From assembly GCF_000936425.1 (NCBI RefSeq), contig NZ_AVFK01000001.1:496001-560000 (forward strand): 64,000 nucleotides of DNA, in the 5' to 3' direction. The stretch comes from Skermanella aerolata KACC 11604. Lineage in GTDB: Bacteria; Pseudomonadota; Alphaproteobacteria; Azospirillales; Azospirillaceae. The notes below the pieces were generated by a model that searched no databases, was not told the DNA's origin, and saw only the letters and a list, made by a program, of their open reading frames with translations. Made by a program: the position numbers and the translations under genes. This document shows, piece after piece, positions 28,998-38,568 of this stretch (position 1 is its first letter; the number at the start of each line of letters is the position of its first letter).

Positions 28998-30221
28998 ATG
29001 AGCGCCACCAATACATCGTCCCTTTTCGCCCCCATCGCCCTGGCGCCCCGCGACCCGATCCTGGGCATCACCGAGGCGTTCAACGCAGACCCCAATCCCA
29101 ACCGGATCAATCTGGGCGTCGGCGTCTATGTCGGCGACGATGGCCGTGTTCCCCTCCTGGAATGCGTGAAGCGGGCCGAGACGCTGCTGCTGGAAGGCAG
29201 CCAGCCGCTCACCTACCTGCCGATCGACGGCCTGCAAGCCTATGACAAGGCGGCCTCATCCCTGGTCTTCGGCGCCGACAGCCCGGCCATTGCCGAGGGG
29301 CGCGTCGTCGCCGTGCAGACCCTTGGCGGGACCGGCGGTTTGCGCCTGGGCGCCGACCTGCTGCGCGGGTTCACGCCGGCCAAGCGCGTCTGGATCAGCG
29401 ACCCGAGCTGGGAAAACCACCGTGCCCTGTTCGAGAACGCCGGCTTCACGGTGGAAACCTATCCCTACAGCCGCGAGCGTGGGCGTGAGCTGGACTTCGC
29501 CGGCATGGTCGGGTGCCTGTCGGGCCTGCCCGCCGGCGATGTCGTGATCCTCCATGCCTGCTGCCACAACCCGACCGGCCTGGACCTGACGCCGGAGCAG
29601 TGGGCCGAGGTGATCGAGGTGGTCAAGGCCCGCGGCCTCGTCCCCTTCCTGGATATCGCTTACCAGGGCTTCGCCGAAGGGCTCGACCCCGACGCGGCTC
29701 CTGTTCGCGCCTTCGCCGCCGCCGGCGTCTCGATGCTGGTTTCCAGCTCGTTCTCGAAGTCGCTGTCGCTCTACGGCGAGCGGGTTGGGGCGCTCAGCGT
29801 CGTGACGTCAGACTCTGCCGAGGCGACACGCGTGCTGAGCCAGCTCAAGCGGCTGGTGCGGACGAACTATTCCAGCCCGCCGTCGCACGGCGCCAAGATC
29901 GCCTCCGCCGTCCTCGGTTCGCCGGAGCTGCGGGCGCTGTGGGACGAGGAACTGACCGGCATGCGCACCCGCATTCGCTCGATGCGCGAAGCTTTGGCGG
30001 AGAAGCTGACCGCCCTGGTGGACGGTGAGGACTTCTCGTTCATCACGCGCCAGCGCGGCATGTTCTCATACTCGGGCCTGCCGCAGCTGGTCATCGCCCG
30101 GTTGCGGGAAGAGCACTCGATCTATGCGCTGGACAGCGGCCGCATCTGCGTTGCCGCACTCAATTCCCGGAACATCGACACGGTGGCCAATGCCATCGCC
30201 GGGTGCCTGAAGACCGCGTAA
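28998..30221 (+). CDS. Aromatic amino acid aminotransferase (class I)
   Basis: A 407-residue pyridoxal-phosphate enzyme of the TyrB/AspC-type branch. PLP Lys lies in SSSFSKSLSLYGERVG, with HACCHNPTG (Asn), DIAYQGFAEG and the C-terminal Arg for the substrate carboxylate (DSGRICVAALN). It moves amino groups between aromatic or acidic amino acids and 2-oxoglutarate. Start ATG at 28998; a weak GAGG precedes it. Single-gene unit. Confidence 0.85.
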   Translation: MSATNTSSLFAPIALAPRDPILGITEAFNADPNPNRINLGVGVYVGDDGRVPLLECVKRAETLLLEGSQPLTYLPIDGLQAYDKAASSLVFGADSPAIAEGRVVAVQTLGGTGGLRLGADLLRGFTPAKRVWISDPSWENHRALFENAGFTVETYPYSRERGRELDFAGMVGCLSGLPAGDVVILHACCHNPTGLDLTPEQWAEVIEVVKARGLVPFLDIAYQGFAEGLDPDAAPVRAFAAAGVSMLVSSSFSKSLSLYGERVGALSVVTSDSAEATRVLSQLKRLVRTNYSSPPSHGAKIASAVLGSPELRALWDEELTGMRTRIRSMREALAEKLTALVDGEDFSFITRQRGMFSYSGLPQLVIARLREEHSIYALDSGRICVAALNSRNIDTVANAIAGCLKTA

Positions 30222-30690
30222 GGCGGTCTTATCGGGCTAGTCGGCTTTACATTTCTCGTATGCCCGCGCTCCGGTCGATGGGCGCCGGCATACGAAGACG
30301 AATTTGTAGTATTGGCGGAGTTTCGCTGCGTACAGTCTGGAAGACAAGCGCTAGTCAGATTATATGTATGACTGCCTGACTTGCCACACTCACAGTACAG
30401 ACGAGAAAGACGACACGAGCCGTAAAACGTTCGGCTGGCGACCAACGCGCCCAATCCTTGGAAAAGCTGCTCCACATGACGACACCGTACTTCTAATTGT
30501 GTGAGATCTGTTGATGACCCCGACACTGAACCATCGCGTTTACAGAATGGTTAACATTGCCTGCTCGAGAATATTCCGTGTCGATATCACAGAAATGCGG
30601 CTTTTTCGCTAAGTGCAATTTCATTATCCGATGCGATGTCCCAGACGAAAGTTTCGGGCATCCCGATGAGAACTTTGGTAGAACATTCCT
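30222..30690. other. Intergenic region before recO, no gene seen
   Basis: This 469-base stretch is less GC-rich than its flanks and its small reading frames have no coding character. At its left edge a hairpin (AAGACCGC/GCGGTCTT, 30210-30230) overlaps the aminotransferase stop but lacks a T-run. The recO promoter should lie on the right side; I see no convincing consensus. Confidence 0.5.
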
Positions 30691-31440
30691 ATGGAATGGA
30701 CAGATGAGGCGATCGTACTGTCCGCCCGGCCGCACGGTGAGGCGGCTGTGGTGGCGACCTTGCTGACGCACAGCCATGGCCGGCACGCCGGTCTGGTTCA
30801 GGGTGGACGTTCGTCCAAGCAGCGCGGCAACCTCCAGCCCGGCAACCGCGTCAGCGCCCGCTGGCGGGCGCGACTCGCCGACCATCTCGGCTCCTTCACG
30901 GTCGAGCCGGTCCACAATTCGTCCGCCGCGATGCTGGACGATCCGGTCCGGCTGGCCTGCCTCGTCTCCGCCTGTGCGGTGACCGAGGTGGCGCTGCCCG
31001 ACCGGGAGCCGCACGAGCCGGTCTTCCATGGCCTTGCCGCGCTGCTCGAAGCGCTGGAAACGCCGCTGTGGGCGCCGGCCTATGTCCGTTGGGAACTGGG
31101 GCTGCTCCAGGAACTGGGATTCGGCCTCGACCTCGGCACCTGTGCCGCTACCGGCGCCAACGACGCTCTCGCCTATGTCAGTCCGCGCACCGGCCGGGCG
31201 GTATCCCTGTCGGCGGGGGAGCCCTATCGCGACAAGCTGCTGCCGCTGCCGGGCTTCCTGACGGGGCAGGCAGCCGCCCGCAGCGGCGGTCTGGAAGAGG
31301 AAGTGCTTGCCGGGCTGGACCTGACAGGGCATTTCCTCGACCGTCACGCCTTCGCCAGCCGCGACACCGCCATGCCGGCGGCGCGGACAAGATTCATCGA
31401 ACGCTATCGCAAATTGGCTACCCTGTCTGGTAGTAGATAA
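30691..31440 (+). CDS. recO: DNA repair protein RecO
   Basis: A 249-residue recombination mediator that helps load RecA on single-stranded DNA with RecF/RecR. The N-terminal OB-fold is recognisable as MEWTDEAIVLSARPHGEAAVVATLLTHSHGRHAGLVQGG, and the protein has the usual length. It is followed three bases later by parC, an arrangement I know from other Rhodospirillales-type genomes. Confidence 0.9.
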   Translation: MEWTDEAIVLSARPHGEAAVVATLLTHSHGRHAGLVQGGRSSKQRGNLQPGNRVSARWRARLADHLGSFTVEPVHNSSAAMLDDPVRLACLVSACAVTEVALPDREPHEPVFHGLAALLEALETPLWAPAYVRWELGLLQELGFGLDLGTCAATGANDALAYVSPRTGRAVSLSAGEPYRDKLLPLPGFLTGQAAARSGGLEEEVLAGLDLTGHFLDRHAFASRDTAMPAARTRFIERYRKLATLSGSR

Positions 31441-31443
31441 GAC

Positions 31444-33660
31444 ATGACCGACCCTGTACTCGATATCCAAGATAAGCCGCTTTCCGAAGCCCTCGGCGAG
31501 CGCTACCTGTCCTATGCGCTGTCCACCATCATGGCGCGTTCGCTGCCCGATGTGCGTGACGGGCTGAAGCCGGTCCACCGCCGGCTGCTGTTCGCCATGA
31601 GCCAGCTCAAGCTGGAACCGGACACGCCGCCCAAGAAATGCGCCCGCGTCGTCGGCGACGTCATCGGTAAGTTTCACCCGCATGGCGACACGGCTGTTTA
31701 CGATGCGCTGGTCCGTCTGGCCCAGGACTTCGCCGTCCGCTATCCGCTGATCGACGGGCAGGGCAATTTCGGCAACATCGATGGCGATAACGCCGCCGCG
31801 ATGCGGTACACCGAGGCCCGGCTGACCGCTGTTGCACGTGCGCTGCTGGAAGGCATCGACGAGGATACCGTCGATTTTCGGGGCACCTACGACGGCGAGG
31901 GCGAAGAGCCCATCGTGCTGCCTTCCGCCTTCCCCAACCTGCTCGCCAACGGCTCGCAGGGCATCGCGGTCGGCATGGCGACGTCGATCCCGCCGCACAA
32001 TGCGGAAGAGCTGTGCGACGCTCTGACCTACCTGATCAAGCATCCCGACGCCACCGTGGACGACCTCGTCCGCCTGGTTCCCGGTCCCGACTTCCCGACC
32101 GGCGGCACCCTGGTCGAACCCGCCGCCTGCATTGCGGAAGCCTATCGGACGGGGCGCGGCAGCTTCCGGCTGAGGGCCAAGTGGGAGCTGGAGAAGCTGG
32201 GGCAGGGAACGTGGCAGATCGTCGTCACCGAGATCCCATATCAGGTCCAGAAGAGCCGGCTGATCGAGAAGATCGCGGAGCTGCTGACCGCCCGCAAGCT
32301 CTTCCTGCTGGACGACGTTCGTGACGAGTCGGCGGAGGATATTCGCCTCGTCCTGGTCCCGAAGAACCGCAACGTCGATCCCGACGTCCTGATGGAGTCG
32401 CTGTTCAAGTCCACCGATTTGGAGGTCCGCTTCGGCCTCAACATGAACGTGCTGGACAAGGACAACATCCCCCGCGTCATGAACCTGCGGGAAGTGCTGC
32501 AGGCTTTCCTGGCGCACCGGATCGAGGTGCTGGAGCGGCGCACGCGCCACCGTCTCGGCAAGATCGACCACCGGCTGGAGGTGCTGGGCGGCTACCTGAT
32601 CGCGTATCTGAACTTGGACGAGGTGATCCGCATCATCCGCGAGGAGGACGAGCCGAAGAAGACGCTGATCAGGACCTTCGCGCTGACCGACGTCCAGGCC
32701 GAGGCGATCCTGAACATGCGCCTGCGGTCTCTCCGCAAGCTGGAAGAGTTCGAGATCAAGACCGAGCACGACGCCCTGACGGCGGAGCGCACCGATCTGG
32801 CCGACCTGCTGGAGAACGAACCCCGGCGCTGGAAAGCGATATCCAAGCAGATCGCCGAGACGAAGAAGAAGTTCGGCAAGAACACGCCGCTGGGCCAGCG
32901 CCGCACGGTGATCGGCGATGCGCCCTCGGCGATCGTGATCCCGCTTGAGGCCATGGTCGAACGCGAGCCGGTCACCGTCTTCTGCTCCGAGAAGGGCTGG
33001 ATCAGGATGGTCAAGGGCCACCAGACCGAGGTGGCCGACATCAAGTACAAGGACGGCGACCGGGAGCGCTTCGTGCTGCGGGTAGAGACGACGGACAAGC
33101 TGGTGGTGCTTGGCACCAATGGACGGTTCTACACGCTGGCCGTGGACAAGCTGCCGCGCGGCCGGGGCTTCGGCGAGCCGTTGCGTCTGATGATCGACCT
33201 TGCCAATGACGCGGAACTGGTCAGCCTGTTCAAGCACGAACCCGGTCGGCGGTTGCTGGTCGCGGGGTCCAATGGCCGCGGCTTCCAGGTGGACGAGGAC
33301 GAGGTGATCGCCCAGACCCGGGGCGGCAAGCAGATCATGACCCTGGGCGACGGGGTCGACGCGAAGTTCTGCGTGCCGGTCGAGGGCGATACCGTCGCCG
33401 TGATCGGCAACAACCGCAAACTGCTGGTCTTCTCTCTGGAGGAGGTGCCGGTAATGGCGCGCGGCCGTGGCGTCACGCTTCAAAAATACACCGACGGCAG
33501 TCTGGCCGACGTGACGACGTTCACCTTCTCCCAGGGCCTTTCCTGGAAGAGCGGCGAGCGGACCCGGGTGGAAACCGACATGTCACCGTGGAAAGCGTAT
33601 CGGGGCACGATCGGACGCCTGCCGCCCAACGGTTTCCCCAAGAACAACCGCTTCACCTGA
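31444..33660 (+). CDS. parC: DNA topoisomerase IV subunit A
   Basis: A 738-residue ATP-independent subunit that cuts and passes DNA to unlink chromosomes. Catalytic Tyr lies in [11 protein letters not shown]; the quinolone-determining region reads [19 protein letters not shown] (Thr and Asp where E. coli ParC has Ser80 and Glu84). Coiled-coil tower and a shortened C-terminal beta-pinwheel follow, as usual for alphaproteobacterial ParC. The ParE partner is not in the window. Confidence 0.93.
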   Translation: MTDPVLDIQDKPLSEALGERYLSYALSTIMARSLPDVRDGLKPVHRRLLFAMSQLKLEPDTPPKKCARVVGDVIGKFHPHGDTAVYDALVRLAQDFAVRYPLIDGQGNFGNIDGDNAAAMRYTEARLTAVARALLEGIDEDTVDFRGTYDGEGEEPIVLPSAFPNLLANGSQGIAVGMATSIPPHNAEELCDALTYLIKHPDATVDDLVRLVPGPDFPTGGTLVEPAACIAEAYRTGRGSFRLRAKWELEKLGQGTWQIVVTEIPYQVQKSRLIEKIAELLTARKLFLLDDVRDESAEDIRLVLVPKNRNVDPDVLMESLFKSTDLEVRFGLNMNVLDKDNIPRVMNLREVLQAFLAHRIEVLERRTRHRLGKIDHRLEVLGGYLIAYLNLDEVIRIIREEDEPKKTLIRTFALTDVQAEAILNMRLRSLRKLEEFEIKTEHDALTAERTDLADLLENEPRRWKAISKQIAETKKKFGKNTPLGQRRTVIGDAPSAIVIPLEAMVEREPVTVFCSEKGWIRMVKGHQTEVADIKYKDGDRERFVLRVETTDKLVVLGTNGRFYTLAVDKLPRGRGFGEPLRLMIDLANDAELVSLFKHEPGRRLLVAGSNGRGFQVDEDEVIAQTRGGKQIMTLGDGVDAKFCVPVEGDTVAVIGNNRKLLVFSLEEVPVMARGRGVTLQKYTDGSLADVTTFTFSQGLSWKSGERTRVETDMSPWKAYRGTIGRLPPNGFPKNNRFT

Positions 33661-33777
33661 ATAGCCTAATATTCGAGCACCCCCGGCAGGAACTCTCCGG
33701 CCAGCCCATCGTTCATGGTCCCACATGGATCAATGATCGGGCGGCCTGCGACAGGTCGCGAAAAACCGGAGAGTGGG

Positions 33778-34665
33778 ATGCGCAAGACCTTACTGATGAT
33801 GACCACGGCCCTGGCGGCGTGGTCCTGGGCGGCGGGAGCCAGTGCGCAACAGCCGCCGCCGGAGTCTCCGCCCGCTCCGCCGCCTCCGGCGGCACCGGCG
33901 CCCGCACCGCAGATCGACGTTCAGCAGCCGCCGGCCGCCGTCGATGTCCAGCAGCCGCCGCCGCAGGTGACGGTGGAGCAGCAGCCTCCGGAAATCGTGA
34001 TCGAGCAGCAACCGCCGCAGATCATCGTCCGGCAGGCCCCGCCGCGAATCATCGTCCGCCAGCCTCCGCCCGAGATCACCGTCCGCCAGTTCCAGCCCCA
34101 GGTGATCGTCCGCCAGCGTGAGCCGGAAATCATCATCGAGCAGGCCGATCCCGAGATCGTGGTCGAGCAGCCGCAGCCGCTCGTCCGCTTCGATCAGGCG
34201 CAACCGCACGTCAACGTCCAGCAGCCGCCGCCCCAGGTCGTGATTGAGCAGGCTCCGGCCCAGATCCAGGTCGAGCCCGCCGCCCCGCCGCCACCGCCGC
34301 CCGCACCGCTCGCGGCAGCTCCTCCGGCACCACCAGCCGAGCCGGTGCCCGTCACCCCACCGTCGCCCGCCGGCGTCGCCGTGGAGCAGATGATCGGCAA
34401 GCCGGTCGTCAATGCGGAAGGCCAGGAGATCGGCCAAGTCCGGGACCTGCTGATGGGTCAGGATGGTGCTGTCAGCCAAGCGATCGTAGATGTCGGCGGC
34501 TTCCTCGGCGTTGGGGCCAAGCAGATCGCGGTTCCGTGGGACCAGATCGCGGTCCAGCCCGACGGCAACGGCATCACCCTCCCCATGGACCGGCAGCAGC
34601 TTGAGACGGCTCCCGAGCACGCCTATGCCGAGGGCGACAACGCCCTGGTCGGACCCACCCGCTGA
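33778..34665 (+). CDS. Secreted PRC-barrel protein with Pro/Gln-Val repeats
   Basis: A 295-residue exported protein. Signal peptide residues 1-24 (ends GASAQ). Residues about 40-190 are a degenerate repeat of the form QPPPQVxVEQ/IIVRQ, predicted as an extended array of short beta strands with Pro and Gln. A PRC-barrel follows at about 222-285 (MIGKPVVNAEGQEIGQVRDLLMG ... GVGAKQIAVPWDQI). Start at 33778, with GGAGAGTGGG upstream; an earlier in-frame ATG gives a non-signal extension. PRC barrels bind partner proteins or ligands; role here is unknown, probably envelope. Confidence 0.75.
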   Translation: MRKTLLMMTTALAAWSWAAGASAQQPPPESPPAPPPPAAPAPAPQIDVQQPPAAVDVQQPPPQVTVEQQPPEIVIEQQPPQIIVRQAPPRIIVRQPPPEITVRQFQPQVIVRQREPEIIIEQADPEIVVEQPQPLVRFDQAQPHVNVQQPPPQVVIEQAPAQIQVEPAAPPPPPPAPLAAAPPAPPAEPVPVTPPSPAGVAVEQMIGKPVVNAEGQEIGQVRDLLMGQDGAVSQAIVDVGGFLGVGAKQIAVPWDQIAVQPDGNGITLPMDRQQLETAPEHAYAEGDNALVGPTR

Positions 34666-34682
34666 TATCAGGAGCGACAGAC

Positions 34683-35222
34683 ATGCGCAGACACATCTTC
34701 ATCACGTCGGCCCTGCTCCTCGGCACCGCCTTTCCGGCGCTGGCCCAGACCCAGCCGCAGCCGGCGCAGCCGCCCCAGGCTGTCGTCCAGGGGCAGGGCA
34801 CGGTCGAGGTCCGCCCCGCCGAGCCGCAGATCCGGATAGAATCCGCCCCGCCGCAGATTCAGGTGGAAACCGCGGGCGAAGCCGAGATCAAGGTCGTCCA
34901 TGTTCCGACCATCGGCGGCCGCATGCCGGAAGACATCGTCGGCCAGACCGTCAAGAACAGCGAGGGCGAGGACATCGGCGAGGTTCGCGACTTCGTCACC
35001 CAGCCCGACAGTCCGGAGATCGACAGCCTCGTCCTGTCGCGCAGCCGCTTGCTTGGGTTAGGCGAAAAGCTGGTCACTATCCCTTGGGACAAGGTCCGGG
35101 TCGAGCCCCAGAGCCAGGGTCTGGTAGCTACACTGACCAAGGACGAACTGGATAACGCGCCGGAGTTCGAGTACAGCGGCGAAGCCAAGACAGTCATCGG
35201 ACCGGAACAGCCGGAAAAATGA
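34683..35222 (+). CDS. Secreted PRC-barrel protein, shorter paralogue
   Basis: A 179-residue exported protein with a signal peptide of about 20 residues (ends PALAQ), a short Pro/Gln segment with IRIESAPPQIQVET, and a PRC-barrel from about residue 80 (DIVGQTVKNSEGEDIGEVRDF ... LGLGEKLVTIPWDKVRVE). It follows its larger paralogue by 17 bases with AGGAG before the ATG, so the two are co-transcribed duplicates that differ in repeat length. Confidence 0.75.
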   Translation: MRRHIFITSALLLGTAFPALAQTQPQPAQPPQAVVQGQGTVEVRPAEPQIRIESAPPQIQVETAGEAEIKVVHVPTIGGRMPEDIVGQTVKNSEGEDIGEVRDFVTQPDSPEIDSLVLSRSRLLGLGEKLVTIPWDKVRVEPQSQGLVATLTKDELDNAPEFEYSGEAKTVIGPEQPEK

Positions 35223-35263
35223 CCACATTGTACTGTAGCGTGCGTAGAAAAGGATTTAATCAA

Positions 35264-36370
35264 ATGCGCAAGACCGCCGTTTCTCTTACCGCTCTTCTGA
35301 TGTTCGCCGGCACCGCCGCGACGGCGCGGGCGGATATCGAGGTGGCGGTGGTAACTGCCGTAACCGGCTCCATGGCCTCGTTCGGCGACCAGATGCGGAA
35401 GGGTGTCGAGGAGGCAGCCAAGGCCATCAACGACAAGGGCGGGATCAACGGCGACAAGATCACGCTGAAGGTCTACGACGACGCCTGCGATCCCAAGCAA
35501 GGCGTCACCGCCGCCAATCAGGTCGTCAACGACGGCATCTCCTTCGTGATCGGCCATCTCTGCACCGGCCCGTCGATCCCGGCCTCGGATGTTTATGCGG
35601 AGGAGGGGATCGTCATGATCTCGGCCACCGCGACGGCGCCGGCCCTGACCGAGCGGGGGCTGGACAACGTCTTCCGCGTGACCAGCCGCGACGATCAGCA
35701 GGGGCTTGTCGCCGCCGACTATATCGCCGCGAACATCAAGGACCCTAAGGTAGCCATCGTCCATGACAAACAGGCCTATGGCAGCGGACTGGCCGAAGCC
35801 ACGACCAAGGCGCTGGGTGCCAAGGGCATCCAGCCCGTCATGACCGGCTCGGTCAATCCGGGCGAGAGCGACTTCTCGGCACTGGTCACCAAGATGAAGT
35901 CAGCTGGCGTCAACACCGTCTACTTCGGCGGCTACCACGCGGAAGCCGGCCAGATCGTCCGCCAGATGAAGAACGCCGGTCTGGATGCCAAGCTGATCGC
36001 GGGCGACGGCCTGTCGAACCCCGACTTCTGGGCGATCACGGGCGATGGCGGCGCCGGGACGCTGTTCACCTTCAGCCCCGATCCGACGCGGAACCCCAAT
36101 GCCGAGCCGGTGATCCGGCAGCTTCGCACCAATAACGTCGAGCCCGCCTTCTTCACGCTCTACAGCTATGCCGCGATGCAGGTGCTCGCCCAGGGCATCG
36201 GCGAGGCGGGCGAACCCGATCCGGACGCCGTCATCGACGTGCTCCACAGGGCCGACTTCGACACGGTCATCGGGCCGCTGAAGTTCGATGACAAAGGCGA
36301 CCTGACCGAGCCGGCTTTCGTGATGTATTCCTGGAACAATGGCAAGTACCAGACGGTCGCCGGCAAATAG
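35264..36370 (+). CDS. Branched-chain amino acid-type ABC substrate-binding protein
   Basis: A 368-residue periplasmic binding protein of the LivJ/LivK type: signal peptide ending near TARADIEV, then VVTAVTGSMASFGDQMRKGVEEAAKAINDKGGINGDKI and SRDDQQGLVAADYI. ATG at 35264 follows AAAAGGA. No liv permease or ATPase genes are next to it, so it probably works with a transporter encoded elsewhere. It lies 41 bases after the PRC-barrel pair. Confidence 0.85.
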   Translation: MRKTAVSLTALLMFAGTAATARADIEVAVVTAVTGSMASFGDQMRKGVEEAAKAINDKGGINGDKITLKVYDDACDPKQGVTAANQVVNDGISFVIGHLCTGPSIPASDVYAEEGIVMISATATAPALTERGLDNVFRVTSRDDQQGLVAADYIAANIKDPKVAIVHDKQAYGSGLAEATTKALGAKGIQPVMTGSVNPGESDFSALVTKMKSAGVNTVYFGGYHAEAGQIVRQMKNAGLDAKLIAGDGLSNPDFWAITGDGGAGTLFTFSPDPTRNPNAEPVIRQLRTNNVEPAFFTLYSYAAMQVLAQGIGEAGEPDPDAVIDVLHRADFDTVIGPLKFDDKGDLTEPAFVMYSWNNGKYQTVAGK

Positions 36371-36446
36371 GGGGCATCAGGGGGACGGAGACGCCGCAGC
36401 ACTGTTGGGACGGGAGAAACCTTCAAGTTACGAAAGGCCTCCCCCC

Positions 36447-37421
36447 ATGCCCAACAGCCTGCGGAACACCACCGTCGTCATCACGGGCGCGTCCAGCGGC
36501 ATCGGCAAAGCGGCGGCGTTCGCCTTTGCGGCGCAGGGCGCCAATTTGGTCCTCGGTGCCCGGCGCGACGAAGCGCTGTTCGAAGTCGCGGAAGAAGCGC
36601 AAAGGTACGGCGTTCACGCCATCGCCGTGCCGTCCGATGTCACCGACCTTGAGGACATGCGCCAGCTGGCGAGCACCGCAGCCCAGCGGTTCGGCGGGAT
36701 CGACGTCTGGATCAACAACGCCGGCATCGGGTTGGTCGGCCCCTTCGCCGACGTGCCGATGGAAAGCCACCGCCAAGTCGTGGAGACCAATCTGTTCGGC
36801 AGCATGAACGGGACGCATGCCGTGCTGCCGTACTTCCTCGACCAGCAATACGGCACCCTCATCACCAACATCTCGTTCGGCGCCTGGATCGCTCCGCCCT
36901 TCGCCGCGGCCTATGCCGCGAGCAAGGCCGGCATCGAAGGCTTCACTCAAAGCATCCGCCTCGAGTTGGAGGACTGGCCGGAAATCCACGTCTGCGACGT
37001 CTTTCCCGCCGTCATCGACACGCCGGGCTACCAGCACGGCGGCAACTATATGGGCAAGGAACTCAAGCCGGGATCACCGCTCGTAGCGCCGGAGCGCGTT
37101 GCCGACGCGATGGTCGGTCTGGCGAAGCATCCTCGTCGCGGCGTCACCGTCGGCGCCATGGCCCCGGTGACCAAGTTCATGCACACGCTGGCTCCGGCCC
37201 TGACGGAAGCCGTGATGTCCCGCGCCCTCAAGCACTATTTCCGCCGCGCGGCGCCCGCCCCCTACACCCATGGCTCCCTGTTCGAACCGATCCGGCAGGG
37301 CACGGGAACCAGCGGCGGCTACCGCAGGCAAACTTCCGGCGGAAACGTCCGATCCCTGACGCTGGCCGGGCTGGCCGCCGTCGCCAGTATCGCCGCCGTC
37401 GGGGCACTGGTCCGGCGCTGA
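36447..37421 (+). CDS. Short-chain dehydrogenase with C-terminal membrane segment
   Basis: A 324-residue SDR: TGASSGIGKA cofactor loop (residues 12-21), NNAGIG, NISFGAW (Ser) and YAASK. It is longer than a core SDR; the last 25 residues (LTLAGLAAVASIAAVGALVRR) form a likely membrane anchor. Substrate unknown. Start ATG 36447. It ends four bases before the convergent glycosyltransferase. Confidence 0.75.
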   Translation: MPNSLRNTTVVITGASSGIGKAAAFAFAAQGANLVLGARRDEALFEVAEEAQRYGVHAIAVPSDVTDLEDMRQLASTAAQRFGGIDVWINNAGIGLVGPFADVPMESHRQVVETNLFGSMNGTHAVLPYFLDQQYGTLITNISFGAWIAPPFAAAYAASKAGIEGFTQSIRLELEDWPEIHVCDVFPAVIDTPGYQHGGNYMGKELKPGSPLVAPERVADAMVGLAKHPRRGVTVGAMAPVTKFMHTLAPALTEAVMSRALKHYFRRAAPAPYTHGSLFEPIRQGTGTSGGYRRQTSGGNVRSLTLAGLAAVASIAAVGALVRR

Positions 37422-37425
37422 CCGG

Positions 37426-38568
37426 TCACCAGAGCAGTTCGTAGACTTCCGCCATCCGCTCCATGCGGCGGCGGAAGCTGAACTCCGCCTCGATCCGGCC
37501 GCGGGCGGCGTCGGCAAGCTGGCGTCGGAGTTCGGCGTCTTCGATCAGGCGGCGCAAGCCACCCGCCAGCGCGTCGGCCGAATCGGACGGCACCGTCAGC
37601 ATATCGGTGCCGTCTCGCGCGAAAGCCTCGATCCCGCCGCAGCGCGTCGCAAGGACCGGCACTTCCATCGCCATCGCCTCCAGCACGACGTTCGGCAGAC
37701 CTTCGCGCAGGCTTGAAAGGCAGAACAGATCGAAGTTCTCGAACAAGGCTACCGTATCGGCCTGGAAGCCGAGCAGGCGGATTCGGTCACCATAGCCGGT
37801 TGCCACGGCCTGACGTTCCAGCTCGTCCCGGGCTTCGCCGTCGCCCGCGATCCAAAGCTCCAAGTCGTGCCCTTCGCCGATCAGCGTCGCCACGGCCCGG
37901 ATCAGCAGGTCGAAGCCCTTCTCCCCCGACAGCCGCCCGACGGCGCCGATCAGCAGGCGGCCCGGCGGCACCCCAACTCGACCAGCCGCCAGCGCCGCCG
38001 GGCCAGTGCGGCGGAAGTCTTCGGTGTCGATCGCGTTCTCGATCAGGTGAAGCCGGTTCTCCGGCACGCCGCTGGCACGGCAGCGCTCATACAGGTCGGC
38101 GGAGACGACGATCACCTGCTCGTGGCGCGGCAGCGTCCAGCGATCAACGGCGTAGTAGAGCGGGGTCTTCGACGTGTGCTTGACCCAGCCATGGACCGTC
38201 GTGACCAGCTTGAACCCGACGAACGGCTTCAGCAGCACGCCGAACAGGTTCGTCTTGTAGTCGTGGCCGTGCCAGATCCTGATATCGTGTTCGCGGCAGA
38301 TTGCAGCCAGCCGCCGCAGACTGCTGAGGCTGAAGGCCGAGGCGTCGTCCACCTCGATCAGCGGGCAGTCCTTGGCGGCGGCGCGTTGGCGCAGTACTGC
38401 AAATCCGGGATCGTCCGGCGGCCGCAGGTAGCATGCCAGTTCCCGGTATCCCGTCCCGCGCATATATCGGGGCGAATTGAAGATGGTCTTCTCCGGCCCG
38501 CCGCCGGTTCCGGTGACGATCCGGGTGTGAAGCACGGCGATGTCGTCGATGGTCGTCATGACATTCAT
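37426..38568 (-). CDS. Glycosyltransferase family 4 (GT-B fold)
   Basis: A 380-residue cytosolic or membrane-associated glycosyltransferase. N-terminal IAVLHTRIVTGTGGGPEKTIFNSPRY is the glycine-rich acceptor loop; the C-terminal donor half shows GAVGRLSGEKGFDLLIRA and the E-x7-E motif in SLREGLPNVVLEAMAMEVPVLAT. The start at 38568 overlaps the upstream gene's stop (ATGA), so the two are translated together. It probably builds a surface polysaccharide or glycolipid. Confidence 0.82.
   Translation of the reverse strand: MNVMTTIDDIAVLHTRIVTGTGGGPEKTIFNSPRYMRGTGYRELACYLRPPDDPGFAVLRQRAAAKDCPLIEVDDASAFSLSSLRRLAAICREHDIRIWHGHDYKTNLFGVLLKPFVGFKLVTTVHGWVKHTSKTPLYYAVDRWTLPRHEQVIVVSADLYERCRASGVPENRLHLIENAIDTEDFRRTGPAALAAGRVGVPPGRLLIGAVGRLSGEKGFDLLIRAVATLIGEGHDLELWIAGDGEARDELERQAVATGYGDRIRLLGFQADTVALFENFDLFCLSSLREGLPNVVLEAMAMEVPVLATRCGGIEAFARDGTDMLTVPSDSADALAGGLRRLIEDAELRRQLADAARGRIEAEFSFRRRMERMAEVYELLW

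Noticed and set aside
30210-30230. Hairpin over the aminotransferase stop as an intrinsic terminator
   Set aside because: The stem is good but there is no T-run behind it.
30122-30526. 134-residue minus-strand frame in the pre-recO spacer
   Set aside because: Overlaps the aminotransferase 3' end and has non-coding composition.
30493-33483. 996-residue minus-strand frame opposite recO-parC
   Set aside because: Shadow of two conserved genes; no domain and no suitable start signal.
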